The notes under the pieces were generated by a model. That model made no database searches. It saw only the letters and a list, made by a program, of their open reading frames with translations, and had not been told where the DNA came from. Shown here piece after piece: positions 31,680-41,723 of a stretch of 64,000 nt of DNA. Position 1 is the stretch's first letter. Every line of letters starts with the position of its first letter. Both the position numbers and the translations under genes were made by a program. The DNA lies in the NCBI RefSeq assembly GCF_020400825.1, contig NZ_JAINVH010000013.1:151165-215164 (forward strand), in the 5' to 3' direction. This DNA is from Streptomyces sp. HPF1205 (GTDB lineage Bacteria > Actinomycetota > Actinomycetes > Streptomycetales > Streptomycetaceae).

Positions 31680-34600
31680 GTCCGGTCCTCCTCCGCCTCG
31701 CGCAGCGCCCGGAGCACGCGATCGTGCACCCGCTCGACGACATCCGTGCCCGCCACGCGGATCCCCCGCCGGTAGTAGTAGGTGAGCGCCATCTCCGCGC
31801 CCGACACCTGGACCTCGCCCTGCAGTTGGTAGCGCAGGGAGCGGCCCAGCGGCCGGGGGCTCCACTGCCCGAGGTCGTGGGCGCGCCGGCCGCGCGGTCG
31901 CGGATGCTGGTTGAACAGCACGGTCGACAGCGGGAAGTCCCCGGAACGGGCCAGCCCGAGGTCCTCGGCGCGCTGGTCGAACTCCCAGCCGCTGTGCGCG
32001 ACTCCCGCCTCCAGCTGCCGTGCGAACTCCCGTGCCCGCTCCACGAGCCGGGTGTGCTCCCCGCCGCGGACCGCCAGCTGGCTCATGAACATCCCCGCCG
32101 TGGCCGCGTTCGTCTCCCCGCGCACCTGAACCGGTACGACGATCGTCAGCGGATCCACGCCGAAGACGGCCGCCACCGCGCGGTCGTACGCGGCCAGCAG
32201 CACCGTGAAGACGGAGACGCCCGCTGCCGCGGCCAGCCGGTGCGCGGTCCGGGTCGCGCCGACGCCGAACGGCAGCGACAGCAGCATCCCCTCCCGCGCC
32301 TCGGGGCCCGGGGCCTGCGGCAGGGCGACCTGCCCGGCTCCCGCGAGCAGCGCGCGCCAGTAGCCGGCGTCGGGGGAGGGGCCCGCGGTCCGCTCGGTGG
32401 CCCGGCAGTAGTCGCGGTAGCGCTGCGGCGCGGGCGCCTCGGGAAGGCGGCCGCCCATCAGGGCCGTGGCGAGTTCACCGGCGAGCAGGTCCATGCTCAG
32501 GCCGTCCACGAACAGGTGATGCCCGACCAGCACCACCGAGGCCGCGCCCGCGCCCGGGACCAGGACCGCCCTGATCGCGGGCGCGGATCGCGGGTCGATC
32601 AGGCGCGAGACGGCCTCGACCCGCGCCTGCTGGACGAGGGCGCGGTGCGGGTCCCGGCCCGGCGCTCCGCCCGCCGGGGCGTGGTGCACGGTCACCTCAC
32701 AGCGCAGCGACGCCGCGTCGGTGTGCACCAGCCGCCGCCAGTCGGCGGTCAGGGCGAGCCGGAGCGCGTCGTGCCGGGCCACCAGGGCGTCGAGCGCGGC
32801 GCGTACCTCCGCGGGTCCGACCTCCCGCCCGACGGCCACCTCCCGGGACAGGTTGCACCAGTCGGCGTTGCCGTCGGCCATGCAGACGGCCATGTAGGCG
32901 AGCTGGCGCGTGGACAGCGGGACGGTGCCGGGTGCGTCGGCGGCGGCCGGGCCCGGCACGTCGCCGGCGGGGACCGCGGGTACGGGCGCCGCGCCCTGCC
33001 GGTCGCGGGCCGCCTGCTCGACGGCCCTCGCGAGCGAGGCCACGTCGCGCAGCTCGTAGCAGTCCCGCACCGACAGCCGTACGCCGAAGGACCGGTCGAC
33101 GGCCAGCACCAGCTCCATCATGTCCAGCGAGGTCAGCCCGGCGTCGACGAAGGACGTGTCCGCGCCGAGCGGTCCCGCGGCGGCTTCGACGATCCTGAGA
33201 AGCGAGCGCCGCGTGTCGGCGGGGGCCGGTGCGGGACCGTCCGGGGAGGGCGGCTGCGCGGGGCCGGCGAGGGCGGCGGTCAGCGACTGACGGTCGACCT
33301 TCCCGCTGCGCAGCAACGGCAGTTCGGCCCGCACGTGCACCCGCGGGCGCGGCACGCCCACCCGCGCGGCGGCCTGCGACACCTGCTCGCGCAGCGTGCC
33401 GTACGCCTCGGGAGCCAGGTCGGCGGCGACGAACGCGTGCGGGCCCTGGTGGTCGACGACCGCGCACTGCCGTACGCCCGGCAGGTCCTCCACCGCGTCG
33501 ACGAACCGGTGGTACGACACCCGCCGGCCCGCCACCTTCAGGTCGTCGCCCAGCCGGCCGGCGATGTGCAGATCGCCGGCCGCGTCCAGGAACCCCAGGT
33601 CGCCGGTGCGCAGCACCGCCGGCATCGGGTCGACGTCGGGCCCGTCCCGCCGCGGGCCGTCCGGCGCGGTGGAGTCCGGCGCGGGGGAGTCCGGCGTGCG
33701 TGTGTCCGGCGTGCGTGTGTCCGGCGGGGTGGAGTCCGGCGTGCGTGTGTCCGGCGGGGTGGAGTCCGGTGCGGGGGAGTCCGGTGTGCGTGTGTGCGGC
33801 GGGGTGGAGTCCGGCGGGGTGGAGTCCGGCGTGCGTGTGTGCGGCGTGCGTGTGTCCGGTGCGGGGGAGTCCGGCGTGCGTGTGTCCGGCGTGCGTGAGC
33901 CGGGCGCGGCCGCGCCGGACGCGAGGGTGCCGAGCCTGAGTGTTCCCAGTGCGGGAGCCGACGAGGTGATCAGCACCTCCCCGCGGCCCTCGGCGTCCGG
34001 CCGGTCGATCGTCACGGTGACCCCGGGCCGCGGCCGGCCCACCGGCAGCCCGTGCCCCGGCCCGGCGTCCCCGGCGCGCACCCCGCGCCGGAAGAGCTGG
34101 GCCAGGGTGCCTTCGGTCAGGCCGTAGAGGTTGACCAGTTCGGCGCCGGGCGCGAGCCGGGCCCACTGGCCGGCCACCCGCGCGGGGAGCACCTCGCCCG
34201 CGAAGAAGCCCAGCCGCAGCCGGTCGAGGCGGTGCGACCCCGCCTCCAGCACGTCGGCGACGCGGCGGGCCAGCGAGGGCACGAGGAAGAGGAGCGTGGG
34301 GCGGCTGTCCGCGAGGTGCCGGGCGAGTGCCGGCAGGTCGAGCTGGACGTCGACGTCGGGCAGGGACAGCCGGCCGCCTGCCGCCAGCACGGCCAGCAGC
34401 TCCCGCAGCGAGGGGTCGAAGTTCACCCGGGTCGCGGCCGCGCACACGTCGTCCGGGCCCAGGGCGAACTCGCGGACGAACCACGAAAGGAACGCGTGCA
34501 GCCCCGACCTGCTCCCGACCACGGCCTTGGGCGCGCCGGTGGACCCGGAGGTGGGCAGCAGATAGCCGGCGTCGGCGTCGCGGTGGCGCCCGCCGGCGCG

Positions 34601-35110
34601 GGCCCCGGCGCCGCCGTCGTACGCGGTCGGGGTCGCGGTGTCCAGGACGACGCGGCCGGTCGCCGCGTCGAGAACGAGCTCGCCGGGGCGCACCGAGCCG
34701 CCCGGGTGCACGGAGTCCGGGTGCACGGAGTCCGGATACCCGGCGCCCTGGTACTGCTCGACGGTGGAGACGTCGCTGGACACCACCAGCGCGGGTTTGG
34801 CGGCCTGTTCCGCCCAGGCGTACCCGCCGGGGGTGAGCCCCGTGTCGACCGGGACCGGCACCGCGCCGCACCGCAGCGACGCCAGCAGCCCCACCACGTA
34901 CGCCGGGCACAGCGGCCCGAGCAGCAGGAGGTGGCGTCCTCGCGCGTCCGCCGCGGCCAGCCGGTCCGTCAGCTCGTCGACCGCCGACACCAGCGCTGCG
35001 TACGTCAGTGCGGCGCCGCGCCAGGTCAGCGCGATGTCCGCGGAAGGGGCGAGGCCGAGCAGGAGCGCCAGGTCGTCGCCGCGCGCGGTCCGCGGCGCGG
35101 TGGCGGTCAC
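31676..35110 (-). CDS. NRPS: A domain, PCP, condensation domain
   Basis: A 1144-residue protein from a GTG at 35110, overlapping the upstream stop by 4 bp. Residues 1-~620 are an A domain (LLPTSGSTGAPKAV, NLYGLTEGT, TGDLGFL, GKVDRQSL). Code positions read D-P-R-F-F-A-L-L-A, which I cannot assign. At ~402-485 it is split by a Pro/Asp/Thr tandem-repeat insert just before LRTGDLG. A PCP with DAGLTSLDMME (Ser ~659) follows, then a condensation domain with intact HHLFVDG (~865). With A-PCP-C order it probably loads a first building block and condenses it onto an acceptor on another protein. Confidence 0.88.
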   Translation of the reverse strand: MTATAPRTARGDDLALLLGLAPSADIALTWRGAALTYAALVSAVDELTDRLAAADARGRHLLLLGPLCPAYVVGLLASLRCGAVPVPVDTGLTPGGYAWAEQAAKPALVVSSDVSTVEQYQGAGYPDSVHPDSVHPGGSVRPGELVLDAATGRVVLDTATPTAYDGGAGARAGGRHRDADAGYLLPTSGSTGAPKAVVGSRSGLHAFLSWFVREFALGPDDVCAAATRVNFDPSLRELLAVLAAGGRLSLPDVDVQLDLPALARHLADSRPTLLFLVPSLARRVADVLEAGSHRLDRLRLGFFAGEVLPARVAGQWARLAPGAELVNLYGLTEGTLAQLFRRGVRAGDAGPGHGLPVGRPRPGVTVTIDRPDAEGRGEVLITSSAPALGTLRLGTLASGAAAPGSRTPDTRTPDSPAPDTRTPHTRTPDSTPPDSTPPHTRTPDSPAPDSTPPDTRTPDSTPPDTRTPDTRTPDSPAPDSTAPDGPRRDGPDVDPMPAVLRTGDLGFLDAAGDLHIAGRLGDDLKVAGRRVSYHRFVDAVEDLPGVRQCAVVDHQGPHAFVAADLAPEAYGTLREQVSQAAARVGVPRPRVHVRAELPLLRSGKVDRQSLTAALAGPAQPPSPDGPAPAPADTRRSLLRIVEAAAGPLGADTSFVDAGLTSLDMMELVLAVDRSFGVRLSVRDCYELRDVASLARAVEQAARDRQGAAPVPAVPAGDVPGPAAADAPGTVPLSTRQLAYMAVCMADGNADWCNLSREVAVGREVGPAEVRAALDALVARHDALRLALTADWRRLVHTDAASLRCEVTVHHAPAGGAPGRDPHRALVQQARVEAVSRLIDPRSAPAIRAVLVPGAGAASVVLVGHHLFVDGLSMDLLAGELATALMGGRLPEAPAPQRYRDYCRATERTAGPSPDAGYWRALLAGAGQVALPQAPGPEAREGMLLSLPFGVGATRTAHRLAAAAGVSVFTVLLAAYDRAVAAVFGVDPLTIVVPVQVRGETNAATAGMFMSQLAVRGGEHTRLVERAREFARQLEAGVAHSGWEFDQRAEDLGLARSGDFPLSTVLFNQHPRPRGRRAHDLGQWSPRPLGRSLRYQLQGEVQVSGAEMALTYYYRRGIRVAGTDVVERVHDRVLRALREAEEDRT
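33660..33905 (-). repeat. In-frame 15-18 bp tandem repeats inside the NRPS A domain
   Basis: About 15 copies of units such as GGCGTGCGTGTGTCC and GGCGGGGTGGAGTCC, which on the coding strand give PDTRT, PDSTP and PDSPA pentapeptides. The reading frame stays open. The insert lies between the A5 region and the A7 motif (TGDLG), where A domains normally have only a short loop. Confidence 0.9.
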
Positions 35111-35736
35111 GAGGCGGGCTCGGTCGGCGGGTCCAGGACCAGCCGGGCCAGCTCGCGGCGGGCGCTGTCGTCGCCGGCGGCCAGGGCCGCGGCCAGGCTC
35201 TCCGTGCCGCCCTTGCGCTGGTTGAGCCGGAAGCAGGAGGTGAGCACGGGGTCCAGCAGCCGGAAGCCGACGATCTCCTTGAGGTACGTCGAGCTGAGTT
35301 CGGCGGGTATCTCCTCCAGCGTCCAGGTCGAGCCCTCGACCGCCTGCCCCTGGAGGCGGTCGATGAGCGTGACGACGTCCGCGCGGGTCCGCTCGGGGTC
35401 GCTCAGCTCCAGCCGGCCGGAGATCTCGACGGCGCAGTACAGCCAGGTCGGTATGCGGCTGCGGGTGCCGAACCACTCCGCGGGCACGTAGGTGTCCGGG
35501 CCCAGCACGGTGATCGTGGCCGGCGGCCCGTCGGCGAACGCCTCGTGCATGGCGTTGGCGCGCGCCACGTGGCCCGCCACGAACAGCCGGCCGTCGGCCG
35601 CCTCGCGCAGGTCGACGGGCAGCGGCGAGGTGAACACCCTGCCGCGGTGGAAGGTGGCCAGCACCCCGAAGGACCGGGCGCGCACGAAGCCGCACATGGC
35701 GGGCAGCGGAAGACTGAACTGGTCCTTGGTGTACAT
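35107..35736 (-). CDS. PaiB-family FMN-binding protein
   Basis: A 209-residue protein from the ATG at 35736, only two bases from the upstream stop. It begins MYTKDQFSLP and continues with RSFGVLATFHRGRVFTSPLPVDL, HVARANA and PAEWFGTRSRIPTWLY. This is the FMN-binding split-barrel pattern of PaiB, first described as a negative regulator of sporulation genes. In biosynthetic clusters such proteins may be flavin reductases or flavin-dependent oxidases. Translationally coupled to the NRPS, it is probably enzymatic or a flavin partner of the neighbouring acyl-CoA dehydrogenase homologue; this is inference. Confidence 0.82.
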   Translation of the reverse strand: MYTKDQFSLPLPAMCGFVRARSFGVLATFHRGRVFTSPLPVDLREAADGRLFVAGHVARANAMHEAFADGPPATITVLGPDTYVPAEWFGTRSRIPTWLYCAVEISGRLELSDPERTRADVVTLIDRLQGQAVEGSTWTLEEIPAELSSTYLKEIVGFRLLDPVLTSCFRLNQRKGGTESLAAALAAGDDSARRELARLVLDPPTEPAS

Positions 35737-35738
35737 GC

Positions 35739-36930
<1,192 letters not shown>

Positions 36931-36941
<11 letters not shown>

Positions 36942-38691
36942 CGCGCGCCCCCTCCTCAGCCGCGTCGCGCAGGATCGCGCGCACCGCGGCGTAGTCCGTC
37001 TTGCCCAGCGCCGTACGCGGCAGCGCGCCGGCCGTCCGGTAGCGCTGCGGCAGTTGAGGGGGCAGCAGGCGCGCGCCGAGCGTCCGGCGCACCGCGGCCA
37101 GGTCGAAACCGGGCCCGGGCACGAGCAGCGCGGCGACCCGCTCGGAGCCGTCCTCGCCGGGCACGCCCGCCACCGCGCTGTCGCGGACACCCGGACACTC
37201 GCGCAGCGCCGCCTCGACCTCCAGCGGGCTCACCTTGCTGCCGGACACGTTCACGAAGCCGGACAGCCGTCCGCGCACGTACCAGCCGTCCGGATCGGCC
37301 CGCAGCACGTCGTGGGTGCGCAGCCAGCCGTCCTGGAACATCACGGCGGTGGCGGCGGGATCGCGGTAGTAGCCGCGGGCGAGTGCGGGGCCGCGCACGT
37401 ACAGCTCGTGCAGCCGCTCCCCGTCCTCGCCGTCGTCCCCGCTCCCGTCCCCGCCGCCGTCCCCGGGGACGCCACCGTGCCCGTACCCGTCCGTGTCGTC
37501 CGCGAACTCCTCCAGCCGCCACTGCACGCCGCTCACCGGCAGGCCGATCGAGCCGCCGCCCAGGTAGTCGCGGTCGAAGCAGATCACGCCGATCTCGGAC
37601 AGGCCGTACACCTGCCGCAGGGGGATGCCGAAGCGCTCGGTGAACCGCCGCTGTGTGGCGACCGGGAGGGGCGCGCTGCCGGAGATCACGGTCCGCAGCG
37701 AGGCCAGCGAGCCGTCCGGCACGGCCTGGGCATCGGTGAGCATCTGGTACATGACGGGCAGGCCGCTGACCACGGTGACGCCGTGCCGGAGGATCCGACG
37801 GGCCATCCCGCGCCCGGTGAGCCGGTCGCCGCGGGCGAAGACGACGGTGGCGCCCGCGGTCAGCGCCGGCAGCGTCAGCACGTCGATGCCGTGGCAGTGG
37901 TCGAGCGGCAGTGCGCACAACACCACGTCGGAGGAGGTGAGTCGCAGGTCGCCGCCCCACAGCCGGACCCTCGCGGCGATCGCGCTCTGGCTCATCACGA
38001 TGCCCTTCGGCTCGCCGGTCGACCCGGAGGTGCAGTGGACCACGAAGTCACCGGGGCGGTAGCCCTCCGCCGCGCGTGCACGGCGGGCGTCGCGGCCGGG
38101 GAGCGGTCGCAGGACGAAACCCGCCGAGGGGCGGTCCTCGTCCTGGCCTTCGCCCGCAACGCCTTCCGCAACGCCTTCCGCGGCCTCGCGCCCGTCCCCG
38201 TGCCCGTCCCCGCGCCCGTCCCCGTCCTCGTGCCCGTCCTCGTCCTCGTGCGCGGCTCCCTCCGCGCCGGGCCGGTCCCTGCCGACCGCCAGCCAGGACA
38301 CGTCGAACCGCTCGGCGTTACGGGCCAGTTGCTCGTCGGACAGGCGGCTGTCCAGCAGGACGGCCACCAGGCCGAGCCGGGCCGCCGCGAGGTAGCAGGC
38401 CAGAAAGGTGGCCGGGTCGTCGACCGCCAGGCCGAGCACGTCCGGCCGTCCCAGCGGCGCCAGCCGCCGGGCAGCGGCGTCCACACCGGCCAGCAGTGCC
38501 TGGTAGCTGACCGGCTCGCCGTCGTATCCGGTCAGGGCGTGGGCCTGGGGGTGGCGGCGCGCGGCGGCCTCGAAGGCGTCGTGCAGGGGCCGCGGTCCCT
38601 CGTACGGCGGGGGCGGGTCGCCGGCCGCGTACGGGTCGGTGCCGCCCGCCGCTACGGCGCGGGCCGCGGTCGCGGGGGCCGGGTTCGTCAC
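36931..38691 (-). CDS. Acyl/aryl-AMP ligase (ANL superfamily)
   Basis: A 586-residue protein from a GTG at 38691 with GGAGGAAC upstream; it begins the long minus-strand operon. ANL motifs: VVHCTSGSTGEPKGIVMS, VYGLSEIGVICFD, GWLRTHDVLRADPDGW and a C-terminal ALGKTDYAAVR with the catalytic Lys. No carrier domain is attached, so it activates a carboxylic acid as acyl-AMP and passes it to CoA or to a PCP. Two Asp/Gly/His-rich inserts (residues ~150-175 and ~410-430) look like slippage-derived expansions. The acid it selects cannot be read from the sequence. Confidence 0.87.
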
Positions 38692-39501
38692 GGCGGAGTT
38701 CCTCCACGGTGGTGGCTGTCGGACCTGGCGGTGCTCTCGGACCTGGCGGTGCTCTCGGCGGTCAGGACGTTAGCGCCGTTCCGGAGTTCGCGGAAGCGTT
38801 TCGCGGAATTGCGGAGCCGGGCGCGAACCGCCGGCGCGGCAATGGTGACGCACCCGCGCACGGCGCCCGCGGGAAAATCCGCGGTGTCGGCAGGAAAGGC
38901 CAGGAGAAACCCTGGGCGCGCGTGAAGAACCCCACCCCCGGAATTCGGCGCCGGCTTTCGACCGCCGGCGTGACGTCGTCGCTTTTCGTCCACCCGGCGA
39001 GGCTCGTCAGCGGTCCGCCGTCCTGCCCCGGACGAAAGCACGGAACTCCGCGGGATGACAAGACGCCATCCGCATGCCGAGAAGCGTCAAATGGGGGCAT
39101 CGCCGCCCTTTTCGCGCTCCCGTCCCGAGTGTCCGAGCGGTCGGAGTGGCCGGTTTTCCACTGATGCCGGCCGACGGCTCCCGCGCCGCCCGTCCGGCCG
39201 AATTCCGGCGTTCTGCCAGGTCGTACGGCAGGTGCTCACCGCGCCCCGAACGTCGGGCCCCGGCGGGTCGGCGAGGGAGCGCGGGAATTCGGCCATGTTG
39301 CATGAATATTCTGTAGCCTGCACGCTTTCGAGAGCGGTCGTGTGCTTGGTGAGGTGTCTGAGGCGCGCCGGACCGGGAGAGATCCACATCAAGTCCCGCC
39401 GCGAGTGATTCATGTCACACAAACTTACTGCATAAATATGTTCTATCGTGTGGGAGTTTTCGGAGGGCGGAGACATACGGCGAACGTGTCTGGGAGGGCG
39501 T
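38692..39501. other. Long divergent promoter region of the biosynthetic cluster
   Basis: About 810 bp between the ligase (minus) and the CarB-like gene (plus) with no credible gene. It opens with an 18-bp tandem duplication (38721-38756). Base composition drops at 39294-39330 (which includes the palindrome GAATATTC, 39304-39311) and at 39405-39450, AT-rich for this genome, as expected of promoters. I could not assign definite -35/-10 boxes. Confidence 0.5.
38721..38756. repeat. 18-bp direct tandem repeat
   Basis: GGACCTGGCGGTGCTCTC is present twice in direct succession, starting 30 bp upstream of the ligase start codon, within the probable leader. Confidence 0.8.
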
Positions 39502-40281
39502 GTGTCGGCGACCGGCGCTGCGACGGCGACCATGGAATGCCGCATCCTGACGGGAGGTGTCGCCCTGGTCGAATTCTCTCAGGCGCACGAGCAGAATCCC
39601 TTCAGCCGGGCCCGCATGCGGGAACTCACCGGCCTCATGCTGGAGATCGACCGTGATCCCGCCGTCGGATGCGTCGTCCTCTACGGCGGTCCGGGGCGTT
39701 CCTTCGGCGCGGGAGGTGATTTCCACGAGGTCTCGGAATTCTCCGGGGGCGACGAGGTGGACGCCTGGATCGACGACATCACGGCTCTTTACAGCACGCT
39801 CGCGGGCATCAGCAAGCCGGTGATCGCCGCGATCGACGGATTCGCGATCGGAGTCGGGCTGCAGATCGCCCTGTGCTGCGACCTGCGCATCGGCAGTATT
39901 GCCGCGACGCTGGTGATGCCGGAGTTCCGGGTCGGCATCGCCTGCAATTTCGGCGGCTACATGCTGGAGACGGTGGTCGGCCGCAGCGTCATGCAGGAAA
40001 TGCTCTACACCTGTGCGGAATGGCCCGCCGAACGTGCGCTGGCCGACCGGCTGCTGCACGAGGTGACCCAGCCGGCGGACTTGCTGGAGTGCGCCCTGCG
40101 GCACGGCCGGCGCATCGCCGGCTACACCCCGGCCGCCGTCCGCTCGACCCGGGCCCGGGTCAACGGCCCCTACGTGGAGGGGCTGCGCCGGGTCTGCGAG
40201 GAGGGCAAACGCTCCCACCGCGCGGCGTTCTCCGCCGGCGAGGCCCAGCAGCGCATGCGCCGGATCATCGGAAAGGCGTAG
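39502..40281 (+). CDS. CarB/ThnE-like carboxymethylproline synthase (crotonase superfamily)
   Basis: 259 residues from a GTG at 39502 (GGGAGGGC upstream); an ATG at 39532 would give 249 residues, the length of CarB. Closest to CarB of carbapenem biosynthesis as I remember it: NPFSRARM, VVLYGGPGRSFGAGGDFHEV, AWIDDITALYSTL, DGFAIGVGLQIAL, VMPEFRVGIACN and MQEMLYTC. Counted from the ATG, the oxyanion Gly107-Val108 and catalytic Glu131 keep CarB numbering, with Val for CarB Met108. CarB joins malonyl-CoA to pyrroline-5-carboxylate, giving carboxymethylproline. The next gene starts two bases after its stop. Confidence 0.88.
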   Translation: MSATGAATATMECRILTGGVALVEFSQAHEQNPFSRARMRELTGLMLEIDRDPAVGCVVLYGGPGRSFGAGGDFHEVSEFSGGDEVDAWIDDITALYSTLAGISKPVIAAIDGFAIGVGLQIALCCDLRIGSIAATLVMPEFRVGIACNFGGYMLETVVGRSVMQEMLYTCAEWPAERALADRLLHEVTQPADLLECALRHGRRIAGYTPAAVRSTRARVNGPYVEGLRRVCEEGKRSHRAAFSAGEAQQRMRRIIGKA

Positions 40282-40283
40282 CC

Positions 40284-41723
40284 GTGACCCCCCACAGCAG
40301 ATGGTGCGTCGTCGCCAATGTGCCCGTACCGGGCCTGGCCCCCGCAGCCCTGCACGCCGACCTCGGCGGCGTCCAGGCGTACTACCGCGGTCCGCTCGGC
40401 GCCGTACTGCCCGCGGATCCGCCCTTCGTCCTCGACGTCCGCACCATGAGCGTCGTGCCCGGCGAGGCCCCGGACGCGGAAGCCGCCGCGGACGGTGCGC
40501 GTCCGGGTCCGCCAGGAGGCGCGACGGTGCTGCGGGCGGACGCCGACGCCGTCACCGTCCGTGTCTCGGCCCTCAGCGAGGACCCCCTCTACTTCGCGGC
40601 CAACCGCCTGTGCGGCCGGTTCGCCTACTTCACCGACCTGCTGCTCGCCGCACTCGTCCTGCCCGCGCTCGGCCTGCCCGTCGAGGTGCAGCCGCACCCG
40701 GAGCCCGGGCTGGTCCGGGGCGTACGAAGGCTCCCGCACTCCGCGACCGCCCGTACGTACCGCACCGCCGGCGGCTGGGTGAACGAGGTCCGCGACGAGC
40801 CGGATCCGCTCGACGGCTTCCGCGCCCCGCACCGGCGGGACCCTGTGGCCGCGGGCGAGGCGCAGATCCAGGCGCTGTCCGAGGAGATCGCCCGGATCGG
40901 CGCGACCGCCCCCGCCGGATGCGCCACCCTGCTGTCGGGCGGCATCGACTCCGGCACCGTGACCTGGCTCGCGGCGGCCGGCGGCCTGTCCGTCGCCCCC
41001 TACAGCGTGGCCACCCCGTGGGGCGACGAACTGGACGACGCCGCGGAGTTGTGCGCCGAGGCCGGTCTCACCCTGCACCCCGTGCACCTCACCGAGGAGG
41101 AGATCGTCTCCTCCATACCCGAGGCGATCCGCTGGCTGGGCTGCGCCGAGCCCGAGGTCGTCGAAGTCGCCCTGACCGCCACCGCCGTCCAGCGGACCGG
41201 CGCCGTACCCGGGGAGCGGGTGCTGATCACCGGGTACGGCAGCGACCTGATCAACGCCGGCCTGTACCGCCCCTACACCCGCCCCGAGGAGCTGACCGGC
41301 CAGGTCCTCGCCGCCGTCGACGCCACCCGCCGTACCGGCGAGCTGTCCCGGCGCATGGCGCTGGCCTACGGCACCGCCGTCAGCCACCCGTTCTGGTCGT
41401 GGCCGGTCATGCGGGTCGCGCTGGAGACCGCACCCGAGTGCAAGGTCGTCGACGGGCGGGAGAAGTACCACCTGCGCACGGCCATGGCGACCCGGGTGCC
41501 GGCCGCTGTCGCCTGGCGCCGCAAGATCGCGGTCCACCACGGCGGGGGCCTCCAGCAGGGCGTCGTCCGCCGCCTGGAGAAGGAGACGGGCAGCCGGGAC
41601 CGGCACACCCTGTATCGGGCGTGCTTCGCCGAACTCCTGGACCTGGCCGCCGAGTCCTCCTTCGACGCCCCCGACCCCGCCGTACTCCTCACCCGCGCGA
41701 TCACCCGCGCCACCGGCTCCTGA
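40284..41723 (+). CDS. Beta-lactam synthetase / carbapenam synthetase homologue
   Basis: 479 residues from a GTG at 40284, translationally coupled to the CarB-like gene. It is an asparagine-synthetase-B relative: an N-terminal glutaminase-like fold lacking the catalytic Cys2, then the ATP-pyrophosphatase domain with SGGIDS (218-223). Tyr318 (GYGSD), Glu353 (TGELSRR) and Lys414 (WRRKIAVHH) sit 35 and 61 residues apart. CarA uses Tyr345-Glu380-Lys443 and BLS Tyr348-Glu382-Lys443. The Tyr-Glu dyad separates beta-lactam synthetases from asparagine synthetases. It should adenylate a beta-amino acid carboxylate and close the four-membered lactam. Confidence 0.87.
   Translation: MTPHSRWCVVANVPVPGLAPAALHADLGGVQAYYRGPLGAVLPADPPFVLDVRTMSVVPGEAPDAEAAADGARPGPPGGATVLRADADAVTVRVSALSEDPLYFAANRLCGRFAYFTDLLLAALVLPALGLPVEVQPHPEPGLVRGVRRLPHSATARTYRTAGGWVNEVRDEPDPLDGFRAPHRRDPVAAGEAQIQALSEEIARIGATAPAGCATLLSGGIDSGTVTWLAAAGGLSVAPYSVATPWGDELDDAAELCAEAGLTLHPVHLTEEEIVSSIPEAIRWLGCAEPEVVEVALTATAVQRTGAVPGERVLITGYGSDLINAGLYRPYTRPEELTGQVLAAVDATRRTGELSRRMALAYGTAVSHPFWSWPVMRVALETAPECKVVDGREKYHLRTAMATRVPAAVAWRRKIAVHHGGGLQQGVVRRLEKETGSRDRHTLYRACFAELLDLAAESSFDAPDPAVLLTRAITRATGS

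Noticed and set aside
33655..33905. CRISPR-like array
   Set aside because: The repeats are 15-18 bp, contiguous without spacers, and read in frame as pentapeptides within an A domain. No CRISPR array was seen anywhere in the window.
39502..40281. Ordinary enoyl-CoA hydratase
   Set aside because: Motifs and length follow CarB closely (NPFSR, YGGxxRSFxAGGDF, single Glu in VMPE, HRAAFSAGEAQ) and the second hydratase Glu is not in the usual place.
40284..41723. Plain asparagine synthetase
   Set aside because: The catalytic Cys2 of the glutaminase half is absent, the Tyr-Glu dyad and Lys match beta-lactam synthetases in spacing, and the partner gene is CarB-like.
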